From assembly GCA_964030475.1 (NCBI GenBank), contig CAXIPT010000011.1, forward strand, positions 2,057,780 through 2,121,779: 64,000 nt of DNA, given 5' to 3'. Shown one piece after another: positions 22,201 to 31,331 of the stretch. Within the stretch, counting starts at the first letter, position 1. Each line of letters opens with the position of its first letter. The position numbers and the translations under genes were made by a program. Source of the DNA: Tethya wilhelma. Its lineage: Eukaryota > Porifera > Demospongiae > Tethyida > Tethyidae. The notes below the pieces were generated by a model. It did not search any database and was not told where the DNA came from. It saw only the letters and a list, made by a program, of their open reading frames with translations.

Positions 22201-24162
22201 TGTTCCATTGACAGAGAAACAGTTCAGAGAAAAGACAATGTGTGGCTCACTTATGTGAACACTACAGATCATTTTGGTTACATGCTGCACAAATACTGTC
22301 CTTTCGACTACTGCCGTCCACCAAAAGAAAACATTTCTGTTAATTTAAACATTGAGAATAGTGCCAATGGACTATGTGCATTCAATCGCTCAGGAAAACT
22401 CTGTGGATCTTGTGAGGATGGTCTCAGTCTTTCTCTTGGTAGCTCACGTTGCAGGCCATGTCCTAACAACTGGCTGGCATTAGTCATTGTCTTTGCTTTA
22501 GCTGGTGTAGCGCTAGTTGCTTTCCTTCTAAAGTTCAATTTCACGGTAGCAGAAGGAACTATAAATGGTCTCATACTTTATGCTAATATCTTTGCTGCAA
22601 ACCGTGCCATATTCTTTCCACACGACAAAACAAGACTATTGACTGTCTTCATAGCGTGGCTCAACTTGGACTTTGGATTTGAGACCTGTTTCTTTGATGG
22701 AATGGATGGCTATGTAAAAACATGGTTACAGTTTGCATTTCCACTCTACATCATTTCCTTGGTAGTAGCAATTGTCATTGCTAGTGATCATTCCTCAAAG
22801 TTTGCAAGGCTCTTCTATGGAAGAAACACACTGCCAACACTGGCTACTCTTATCCTACTCTCCTATACAAAGCTCCTTCGTACAATCATTGCTTCATTGT
22901 CATTTACAATACTTCAGTACTCTGATGGTTCACATGAACTGGTGTGGCTGGTTGATGCCAACATCCCATACCTCAGTCCAAAGCATATCCCTCTCTTTGT
23001 TACAGCTCTTATTGTTGTTATTATTGGTTTAGTTTATACCTTCATACTCTTTGCTTGGCAGTGGCTTGTCTATTGTCCAAACAAAGGACCATTAAAATGG
23101 ATCATTGGAAACACCAAGGTGATTTCTATCATGGATGCTTATCACAATCCCTACAACAAAGACCATCGTTACTGGATCGGACTGCTATTGTTGGTTCGTG
23201 TTGTCTTGTATCTTACTTCAGCACTCAATGTTCTTGGAGATCCTCGTATCAACCTTTGCAGCATTACCTCAACAATTGTAATTATTTTGAGCTTAAAACA
23301 TGTTGTCGAAAGCAAACGCAAAGTTCTAAAAAAAGGTCAAAGTTTTCGCAATATCTCTGACCTACAACTAACTAGAATTATTGAGACTATCCTCAGTCGC
23401 AAGGTACACAAAGATCAATACAAAGAAATTCTTGAAATATCCTTTCTCTTAAACCTTGCTGGCCTGAGCATTTTCATATTTACCACAGACAATAAGGACA
23501 GTCAGAATATTGCTGCTTACATCTCCGCAGGTATAGCCTTTGCTACATTTCTGTCTATCCTCGGGTACCATGTGTACAAGTATGCAATCTCTAAACTATT
23601 CTACAAGACAGAAGAATCTAAAAACTACCAGAAACAACAAAAGGGACAACAGCAGGTGGGGGCATATTCACCTTTGGCTCTTGATGAGGAGCCAGTCTGG
23701 GGCAGTGTGACCGAGGTGGAAGCTCCAGTTGCTATGGATACTATTTCAGACACTGAAGATGAACAACTTTCAATAGATAACGATGACAATATTATACAGG
23801 ATGAAATGAACACTGATGGTGACTCTAGTGTGGCCATCACCCAATCTTGCGGTTCAGCTATAGTATGTGTAGGACCTAAATCTCCAATGGTGGCTTCCTT
23901 ATCTTCACACTTTAAACCACTCAAAGAGAAAGATTATCAAGTAAATGATGGGAAATCATTGACAAGTGAATTTTCTTTCATTGCAAAGAATCCTCAATCC
24001 CATACCAGGTCCTCAGCATTGTACAATGAGAATATTTCCAATGACATTGAAATGTGCAATGTTGTATCTGACTGCTCAATGGCTGCTAAAACTAGTCTTC
24101 TTGAAGATAGGTCTGAATCAGAAGATGAAAACACTCCTCTATACTACCATGGACTTCCATAG
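19291..24162 (+). CDS. Beta-helix ectodomain plus multipass membrane protein, 1623 aa, intronless and nested in a dynein intron
   Basis: A single uninterrupted ORF. Residues 1-21 form a signal peptide (LFFLFLVLTSA). Residues about 200-510 hold about eleven tandem beta-helix turns of roughly 25 residues built on TIINSTLNNNTVTG...GGA, each with N-glycosylation sequons; less regular turns continue to about 710 (GGGI...N). The fold resembles pectin-lyase or chlamydial Pmp repeats. A Cys-rich stretch follows (about 945-1060: CPIGF...CKC, NRSGKLCGSC). The membrane core spans about 1061-1445 with WLNLDFGF, LATLILLSYTKLL and HRYWIGLLLLVR. A cytoplasmic acidic, Ser-rich tail ends EDENTPLYYHGLP. The Cys-rich region plus core matches the short paralogues at 31332-63337. 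It lies on the strand opposite the host dynein gene, in intron 17581-26073. A receptor or adhesion role is only inference. Confidence 0.9.
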   Translation: MTQESFLKVDLFFLFLVLTSAKTYYVTPSLNTPCPEEGVPCFTLSQYANKSSNYFTSNTTLILLPGNHSLDSELTVQNISLLSIDSTSYTQTSTTVTCNQSAKFIFNSISDVTIRGLALFGCVNNEVIWVEEFEVKDCSFDGQERDGTGLYLDHVTTANIVRSSFSFNTGKEIFMGNIGGWQKSGGAIIATNSLLGIYNCEIKNNTITGANGNGGAVYAELRFIVIINSTLNNNTVTGEGAEGGALYAWDNPITIINSTLNNNTVTGDYGEGGALMAGYFPKITIINSTLNNNTVTGDYGKGGAFSAFNHPNITIINSTLNNNTVNGDYGKGGAMSTRDHPNITIINSTLNNNTVTWQGGAAYTEDHPNINDTLNNNVMTEVFAEGGALCTYDHPNITIINSTLNYNNVTGGGGMGGALSADDHPNITIINSRVNNNSVTGEGGALMANNFGKITIINSTLNSNDVTGDGAALNAIDCPNITVVNCILNNNTGNKGVIYAVHSTLHISGSTTVSNNNGSLFVYFCNMTFMGDIDIVRNSYHSSTSEEGGAITAFQSEIVFTGTVNLVYNSAKQGGGIKAIESKLYSYGDIIISHNTASKSGGGIYAYQSELNFKNNTNISRNTATSRGGGIHASSSTVRLNTESKTNIVGNHAEQGGGMCLQGTARVYLTKEKRECIGLTALFHTQLCGTQTSWISLYFENNSADFGGAVYVDDETSSNACNATPDAAQFLNECFVQELRLYADSTQIQNSIKRIPINMHNIYFIDNKAKKAGDALYGGQLDRCRASLFSEVFLQKQTLDSKSLDGIKYLIRITDLKLQDLKSNKTISSDPVRVCFCRDNQPDCSYHPPLKFVKRGERFTVSLVAVDYIHNVKTNSKIHAYVSAKAELGEGQSIQTTNDSCTDLTYSILSPSNTEKLHTELHLYADGPCMEIGISTATLIVNIEACPIGFKDIDSHCKCDPVIYPEYISNCSIDRETVQRKDNVWLTYVNTTDHFGYMLHKYCPFDYCRPPKENISVNLNIENSANGLCAFNRSGKLCGSCEDGLSLSLGSSRCRPCPNNWLALVIVFALAGVALVAFLLKFNFTVAEGTINGLILYANIFAANRAIFFPHDKTRLLTVFIAWLNLDFGFETCFFDGMDGYVKTWLQFAFPLYIISLVVAIVIASDHSSKFARLFYGRNTLPTLATLILLSYTKLLRTIIASLSFTILQYSDGSHELVWLVDANIPYLSPKHIPLFVTALIVVIIGLVYTFILFAWQWLVYCPNKGPLKWIIGNTKVISIMDAYHNPYNKDHRYWIGLLLLVRVVLYLTSALNVLGDPRINLCSITSTIVIILSLKHVVESKRKVLKKGQSFRNISDLQLTRIIETILSRKVHKDQYKEILEISFLLNLAGLSIFIFTTDNKDSQNIAAYISAGIAFATFLSILGYHVYKYAISKLFYKTEESKNYQKQQKGQQQVGAYSPLALDEEPVWGSVTEVEAPVAMDTISDTEDEQLSIDNDDNIIQDEMNTDGDSSVAITQSCGSAIVCVGPKSPMVASLSSHFKPLKEKDYQVNDGKSLTSEFSFIAKNPQSHTRSSALYNENISNDIEMCNVVSDCSMAAKTSLLEDRSESEDENTPLYYHGLP

Positions 24163-24644
24163 AAGAGCCTTATTAAAATTAATGTAAGAATATATTGATA
24201 TATTGTGCATAGCAAAATACAATGTTGAATCAGCTATGTATTTTTTACTCAATCCACAAAAGTTTTCTTGATTGCATGATAATAACCTTTAATTGTACAA
24301 TGATCATATACCACAAATTTAGTTAGCACATTAAATTATAGATATAGCTAGTAGGCGGAAATTTTAAGTGTTGTACATCAAGGTAATTATGATGCATATA
24401 ATTCACAAATTCGGTAATGAAAATGATTATAGTCCATGGCAGTTTGGTCACGTATTATACAGGTATTTTAGATATGCAATGTAACGTGTAACTAGCCTCA
24501 TTCCCAGGCCTTCCCCAGCACAATAAATTTTACAAGTTATAAAGTTGGGAAAGCCTTGTGCATGAGGCTACGATGTAGTAAGACAAGTGTATGTAAAAGG
24601 CACTATATATAGTCCAGATAGAAAGTAATTCCTTTAAGTATCTA
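24163..24644. other. 3' flank of the beta-helix membrane gene, no gene seen
   Basis: AT-rich sequence after the TAG stop. It holds short A-rich runs that could serve polyadenylation, but nothing I can assign with confidence. Confidence 0.5.
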
Positions 24645-25421
24645 CAAGTAGTAAAAGTTTTAAAAAAATAAATAGTGTAGGAATGGGCAGTGCGGTAAAA
24701 AGTATTGGAACAAGGCATGGTCTCAATTTCGACACATGACTACTTCATTTTTATTCTTGATCCTTTATATGGATTTTCTGAATCAGTGTTGTGTTGCGAT
24801 GATCTGTACAATAATACCGTAGCTTATCATTCTTTGCATTGGTTCAAATTTCTCAGTACTGTAGCTAATCACTTGGCTACTAAAGAAGTGGAATAAACTA
24901 TAACAGACAGGTATCTAACTTAAACTAGACTGCCAGCCAAGAGTTGGGCATAAAAATGAAGTAGTCATGTGTCGAAATTGAGACCATGCCTTGTTCCAAT
25001 ACTTTTTACCGCACTGCCCATTCCTACATTATTTATTTTTTAAAAATTTTTACTACTTGTTCATTCACTTTTTTCAACACTATAGTGTGGAGACTATCAG
25101 AGACTGGTTAGTCCCTACAAAAAGCCTGAGTAGCAGCTATATGCACTACATTATGCTGGAGCAAGCTAATGCGCATGCGTATAAAATGCCACGTGGATAG
25201 ATAATGACCTTTGAACTCTACCTACAAAGATGGCTGCATTGTAGTACATGAATTTATACGCTAAGTTTTAAAGCTTTCTAGTTTTTGTTTAGGCCTATTT
25301 ATGATGAAAACGAGTATCAAGGAATGTAGTACCCATAAAAAGAACTTACTTTGTGCTGTCAAAGTTGGCCCAACACATTCTGGGTCTCTGGAAATCCTTT
25401 TCAAGTAAGTCAGTTAGGAAG
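24645..25421. repeat. Fold-back repeat element, copy A
   Basis: Arms 24645-24753 and 24950-25059 are nearly perfect reverse complements (about 109 bp, containing GTAGGAATGGGCAGTGCGGT). The shared sequence continues right of the second arm to GTCAGTTAGGAAG at 25421. The whole block recurs at 53262-54165. The interior is non-coding. It lies in the large dynein intron. Confidence 0.8.
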
Positions 25422-26073
25422 TAAGTAAGTACGTACGTACGTAAGTTAGATGAACAAAAATGGCACTATGGTGGCTTCCCACTAGCGCTCTCTACGAGTG
25501 CTGCAGAATGTTTTTGTGAGTTTTAGGCCTTGCATGCAGTTGGTAATCTGTCGGTGAGAGCCTCTGAAGAAGGTTTAATTTTGTTTGACTAGATTTTTAT
25601 GGTGACCAACATTTTGTATTGTGTCTATGGGACATTCGACCCATTCCTACTATACGTACTACTGTATGATATCCAAATACTCTTTGTTTAGTCTTGGCAT
25701 GTGCAAAGCAGGTGCAGAAGATTATGGTAGTGGTTTTGTCTGTCTATTCAATCGGAATTTCAAGAAAGGCAGCTCTATAGCGGCAAAATTGATGGTATAC
25801 AACTTATGTTCACAAATCATGCTTCATGCACAGTTTGTGACTTGTTCTACTTCATCAAAAAGTATGTGGCTATAACTTTGGCCTATAACTTTGTTTGCTA
25901 GATTGTATATTAAATTTTATAGTGTGTCTACGGAACATTCGGCCCATTCCTACTGACTAAGATCACCCATATAAATTATCCTCTATACACCATAGCCACA
26001 AGATCAATTCAACACTAAATAAGTCCCATATTAAATACAAGATTCAATATCTCAAAGTTCACTTTATATATAC
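25422..26073. other. Dynein intron segment, no gene seen
   Basis: AT-rich sequence between the fold-back repeat and dynein exon 26074-26315. Two related fragments (GGGACATTCGACCCATTCCTA near 25627 and a similar one near 25931) hint at a small local repeat. No AAA2 P-loop exon was found on the minus strand. Confidence 0.5.
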
Positions 26074-28901
26074 CTTGAGATTTCCAGCAGCAGTGAGTAC
26101 GGACTTCACAGCTCTCATACCATAATCATAATGATGTTGAGAGGACAACTGCTCAGAACACAGTCGGTACGTGGCAACAATCTTAACGGACAGGGGCCTG
26201 GCATTAACGAACCCACAAGAGTAGAGCACAATCTCAGCAATCAAGGCATAGTCTGGCACCATCATAGCAACAGGACGGAAGAGAGCCTTGAGATTGTCAG
26301 GCAACTCAGAACGACCTGGGAAGGTGGGCAAACATTCGAGAAACTTATAAAATATTTGTGATACGTTTACAATAGACTTATTAAGAGGTATATATATTTC
26401 TTCCCAAACAATTTCTCAAGAATAAGCTGGTTAATGCATTATATATAGCTTAATATTTAAAATGAATTACTGTGCATTATTGAAGTAAAACATTCATGCT
26501 CACCTGCATAGCCAGGGTTCATTGTGATGAACACAGAACAAGTTGGATCTAGTTTGATCTCTGTTCCCTCAAACAGTAGCATCGTGGCACCAGAGTTGAT
26601 GCCTCTCTGGATGGTGAGGATCTGCTGGGCCACCACAGACAACACCTCGAGGTCAATACGGTTGAACTCATCGAAGCAAGACCAGGCTCCACACGAGGCA
26701 AGTCCCTTGAAGAACTTACCCAGAGCAATGTAATCGAGACCATCAGAACAGTTGAACACCACACACTGGAGAACGATATTAAGTAGATCCATTATTGTTA
26801 AAGCTTAAATCAAACATATTATGTACACAATTTCAGTGCATAGCTCAGAATGTTGAGCTGGCCAACACAGTGTCTGTCAGGACTGGATAAAATATGGATC
26901 GAAAATATAGGCATTTAACACACACATGATGGTCTGCTACCGATCTACTGATCGTGGTTTCACATAAAAATCCAAAACAGACTATCCCTTTTCAGCTCGC
27001 AACCTAAGATAGAACCATACTAGAACTTGTACACCCCAACATTTTAGGTAAGATGCAGCCATTTGTAACTAAACTGGACACTCCCAATACCTGTACAGCC
27101 CCCATACCTGCTTTGCCACAGCTTTAGCCAAATCCTTGACAGTCTCCGTCTTCCCTGTCCCAGCAGGGCCCTCAGGTGCCCCTCCCAAATGAAGGTGGAG
27201 GGCTCCAAACAAGGTACGATAGCACCGATCAGTGAGGGGCGTGATGACAAGCCGAGAGGAGTTGCCAAGGTACTCGTAACCGTAGGCCAGTGATGAGTTG
27301 ATCATTCTAGTGACCAGACGGTCCTCCTCCCAATAGTAGCGCAGCTGACTGAGCCACTGGAAGTCAGTCTCACTGGTGATTTCTGTAAGACACACATATC
27401 ATACATAGATAATAAGTATTACTTCTCTTGAAAAATCAAGCAACATGCTAAGCTCAACATACATTATTGCAATGGCATAGAGTGTGTTGCCACTTGGGCT
27501 TTATCCAACGCTATGCACAATATCAAGAGTTCATAAATTACAATTTGAAAGTGAGTGTCACACTACTGTACATTACGTCTTTAGAAAGTTATATGCTCAG
27601 AAATTCAAATTGACCAATGAAATGGTAGCGGATGTAGGTATTGAACACACCAATTTTGCACGTAAAAAATTAGTCGTGTTGTAAAAAATGGAACTCTTGA
27701 TGATAGCAGAGTGTTCCTGCTATTCTTCAAACCATTTTTACTTACTGTCTTTAACAAGTTTAGCAAGCACATCTCTAGAGTGTACATCTAACACAATGAG
27801 AGCTCCTAGGGTGGTCCTGATCTGTTTGCTCAGCTTTCCTCTCACCATTGTCACAATACTCTCTATCTGAGAGTTGTTGGTCTGAAGATAGGCTTCTAAT
27901 GCCTAGACATGACAAAAAAAANTATCAGTTTTTACACACACATGATGGTCTGCTACTGATCTACTGATCGTGGTTTCACATAAAAATCCAGAACAGGCTA
28001 TCCTTTTTCCAGCTCACAACCTAAGATGAAACCATACCAGAACTTCCACATCCCAACATTTTAGGTAAGATGAAGCCATTTGTAACTAAACCACTAGTCC
28101 CTCCCAATATCTGTACAGCCCCCATACCTGCTTTGCCACAGCTTTAGCCAAATCCTTGACAGTCTCTGTCTTCCCGGTCCCAGCAGGGCCCTCAGGTGCC
28201 CCTCCCAGATGAAGGTGGAGGGCTCCAAACAAGGTACGATAGCACCGATCAGTGAGGGGCGTGATGACAAGCCGAGAGGAGTTGCCAAGGTACTCATAAC
28301 CATAGGCCAGTGATGAGTTGATCATTCTAGTGACCAGACGGTCCTCCTCCCAGTAGTAGCGCAGTTGACTGAGCCACTGGAAGTCAGTCTCACTGGTGAT
28401 TTCTGTACGATAATAATATAACACAGCGATGAAGATTACAACTGACATTGAAAGATCAAACCACAAGTTAAATTATTGCAATGGCACAGAGTATGTTGGG
28501 CTTTATTCAATATCATGCACAATAGCAAGAGTTCATAATACAATTGTGAAGTGAGTGTCAAACTGCTGTATATTAATTACATTACGTCTTCGGAAAGTTA
28601 CATGCTCAAAATTCTAAATTGACCAATGAATTGACAGCAATGAAGGTATTGAATACGCACATAAAAAATTAGTCATGTTGTAAAAAATGGAACTCTTGAT
28701 GATAGCAGAGTGTCCCTACTATTCTTCAAACCACTTTTACTTACTGTCTTTAACAAGTTTTGCGAGCACATCTCTAGAGTGTACATCCAACACAATGAGA
28801 GCTCCCAGGGTGGTCCTGATCTGTTTGCTCAGCTTTCCTCTCACCATCGTCACAATACTCTCAATCTGAGAGTTGTTGGTCTGAAGATAGGCCTCCAATG
28901 C
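26074..28901 (-). CDS. DNAH7-like: Axonemal dynein heavy chain (DNAH7-like), AAA1 exons with a duplicated exon pair
   Basis: Exons are 26074-26315, 26504-26765, 27108-27382, 27746-27902, then second copies of the last two at 28128-28402 and 28745-28901. AAA1 is the main ATPase site: Walker [21 protein letters not shown] is in the 275-nt exon (both copies). Walker [21 protein letters not shown] and [19 protein letters not shown] follow in 26504-26765 and 26074-26315. The 157-nt exon encodes the end of the linker ([17 protein letters not shown]). Copies of the 275-nt exon differ at several sites, all synonymous as far as I can see. Together 157+275 nt equals 144 codons, so inclusion of both pairs would keep frame. 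An N at 27922 lies between the copies, so unmerged haplotypes are the likeliest explanation. Confidence 0.92.
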
Positions 28902-28910
28902 CTAGAAATA
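26918..28910. repeat. Direct duplication of about 1 kb spanning two dynein exons
   Basis: Copy A runs from about 26918 to 27921 and copy B from about 27933 to 28910. Both contain ACACACATGATGGTCTGCTAC, the 275-nt AAA1 exon and the 157-nt linker exon in the same order. Exon copies are offset by 1020 and 999 bp, so introns have diverged by small indels. Copy A ends at poly-A and N27922; copy B starts just after it. Confidence 0.9.
27922..27922. other. Single-N contig join between duplicated dynein exons
   Basis: The N follows poly-A. The sequence just right of it corresponds to the left edge of the copy that ends at it, as expected for two overlapping contigs left unmerged. Confidence 0.75.
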
Positions 28911-28919
28911 GCAAAAAAT

Positions 28920-28962
28920 ATATATAAATAAATAAATAAATAAAAAGAAAAAAAAAAAAAGG
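28920..28962. repeat. (AAAT)n and poly-A tract
   Basis: Simple A-rich repeat in a dynein intron. Confidence 0.85.
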
Positions 28963-29076
28963 AACAAAGAACATATATTCCTAATCTTTGCAAGTTGAAA
29001 CAAAACAATCTCGGCACAGCTGCATGTAACTGATAAGTATACTGTATTATGCACACAAATTTTCATTATACCCTAC

Positions 29077-30673
29077 CTGTTGTCCATTCCTGATGGACTC
29101 GTGCATGTAAACAGTCCAGTACTTCTGAGACACACACAGCACTGCCTGTCCCGGCCATGCCACCACCCACTTCTCTCTCTCAGTGACGGCATAGGCCTCA
29201 ATGGCCTCTTGGATCACCTGCAATGATACAAGTGTCATTACAAGAATCTACGATCACTCTAGGTGATAGTACGAGGCAGTTTGCCGATCACTGTGCACTG
29301 AATACTGAATTTTGTCAATTAGACACATGTACACACACGGTGCACCTGAGTTGCAAGTACGGTATAAAGTAGCGGGAAATTCTTGTTGATGAAAATTTCC
29401 TTCGTTTAATTAGAACGGGGTACAAAAAAATATGAAAATTTGCACTATGATGCAACTGAGTTAAAACTGATACATGTATATAGACGGGTATGTATGCAAG
29501 TGACAGACCTTGTGCAGTGATGTGACCATGTTGCCTTCCAGCTCCAGCAGCCATTTCTCCACCTGTCCTCTTGCTTTAGATGTGGAGATGCTCTCAATGA
29601 GCTTCACCACCTCACCCTCACTACTCTTCATGTGGGTGATATCCAACTCATCAGTGAACGTCAGGTTGGCAATACCTTCAAAACACTTCTTCAAGTGAGG
29701 TTGGACACTGCATGCAATTGAAGAAAGTGTATACGGTAAGCATACAAATACATCTTTAAGCATGTTTGTGCAGGTAATGTACTAAGTTGACTTTAACTGG
29801 CATCTAAAAATAGCAAAAGCCTTGCCAGTGAGATACCAGTACAAACAGCCTACTAAAGATGTACTATATAGTACTATAAACTAAAGCTTGAAACTACTTT
29901 TAAGGAGTGGTAAACTTGCAAAATGGGACCACATCTATTCGCATTTTTTTTTCATGAAGCAGTAATGGTTTACAGTTGTATAACAATGCTGTTGATGGCT
30001 AAAGCCATTTAAGACAATACTATTCACACATCATTCTATTGTTCTAACTCACACCCTCTAATGTTGTTGCACACATGCTTTGTGTCTGAAGTCTATATGC
30101 AAATTGACTTGCTAGTCCTGTATTGTACTAGTCAAACCAGTTCTTGTATGTGTAGTATAAAGCCAGTCTTACCGTGCTCATTTTTAATGTCATGTATGTA
30201 AGTGAGTGTGTCTAAATCCACGCTGTTATGCTACAATTTCAAGTTAAAAGAAAGTTTATTGTCATTCAGTCAAAGTGAACAAGTTACTCTCTGCACCTTG
30301 AACTAGCAGGTAAGCTGAACTCAGCTTGGCCACACTTATGCACTGAAACAATTACAAACAGCTATAGTGCAAGATTATGAAGCCTGTTCTACCATTTGTG
30401 ATATACACTAGCTAGACCCAAGATCAATACAAGCATACATGTAAATTGTGCAAGCTAGCTCCATCTAGCTGTGGCTCACCGAGTAGGGTCTTTGGTCTCT
30501 GAGAGAATCTCCAGCATCTCATCGTTGGAGAGGAAGAAGAACCGAGGGAAGTAGAGTCTCTTCTTCTCCAGGTACTCATTGAGCCCCTTCAGAATGAGGT
30601 CCAACAGTTCATTGGATTTCTTCAACCTCTCCAACATCTTATCAATGGTGGTCACCACCAGGCAGTGACGGTC
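29077..30673 (-). CDS. DNAH7-like: Axonemal dynein heavy chain (DNAH7-like), linker exons; upstream exons absent
   Basis: Exons are 29077-29217, 29509-29707 and 30480-30673. On the minus strand they read [72 protein letters not shown] and [20 protein letters not shown], the linker or swing arm just before AAA1. The exon at 30673 begins after a proper CCACAG acceptor, so at least one further exon lies upstream in the gene, meaning to the right. None is recognisable between 30674 and 31331, and the membrane-protein array starts at 31332 on the other strand. The tail and N-terminal linker, roughly the first quarter of the protein, are therefore not in the window or lie beyond 64000. Confidence 0.92.
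29708..30479. other. Dynein linker intron, no gene seen
   Basis: 772-bp intron between exons 29509-29707 and 30480-30673. It is AT-rich with no recognisable repeat or open exon on either strand. Confidence 0.55.
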
Positions 30674-31331
30674 CTGTGGGTGGGAGTAGCAGGAGAAAGA
30701 GTGAGGAAGATATAAAATAAACCTTTGTGTTAAGAATTGAAATGGTATAAACTTTTATTATATTTGTGGTATGGTATAGCTTCATAAACCAGGTCCTCTG
30801 GGAAGGCCACACTTAGCAATAAGCATAGCAGGAAAGGCCTGGTTTACGAAGCTAGGGGTAAAATACACACACACATGTACACGCTTAGTAGCACTACCAG
30901 CTCTTCTTAGCGTTCGATCAGCATTTTATGTAAACACTACGGGGACTAAGTTTGCTCTTTACTGTAGCTCATGCAAGAAATTTCTGTTTTCTTTCAGTAT
31001 TAACACACACTTATGCTTTAAAAGAATGTAATGTAACATAAGAATTGCAATGTAATGGACAGACTCCTCAGTTAGGTTAGCTAAAGATATAATAACAATC
31101 CACTTATAGCCACTATCGTAAACTAAACTTGATTGTATACAAAAAATAGCAACAGCTAATGCAGTTCCAATTTTTACCTTAAAAAGACATAAATCAATGA
31201 AACGCTAGACTATCATTATAAAAGTGAACAATCACAAGCAATAGCAATCAGAAGGAGGACAAGGATACTATCATACAATCGTAAGTGAGCATACATGATA
31301 CAATATCAACTACAAAAGCGTAAGGTAGAAC
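30674..31331. other. Dynein intron start and promoter side of array gene 1
   Basis: No dynein exon is seen on the minus strand. Near the right end are TATAAAAG at 31217-31224 and a block beginning GTGAACAATCACAAG at 31224, similar to sequence upstream of other array genes. The ATG of array gene 1 follows at 31332. Confidence 0.5.
31217..31276 (+). promoter_or_regulatory. Candidate core promoter and conserved upstream block of array gene 1
   Basis: A TATA-like TATAAAAG (31217-31224) is followed by GAACAATCACAAG and purine-rich sequence. The same GAACAATCA block occurs before array genes 2 (36425), 4 (about 44500), 5 (56797) and 6 (61406), at about 75-110 bp from the ATG. Conservation between paralogues supports a 5' control or leader element but could also be recent common origin. 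Confidence 0.4.

Noticed and set aside
24530..25200. Several short open frames near the fold-back repeat
   Set aside because: They lie in repeat arms and recur only because the repeat recurs.
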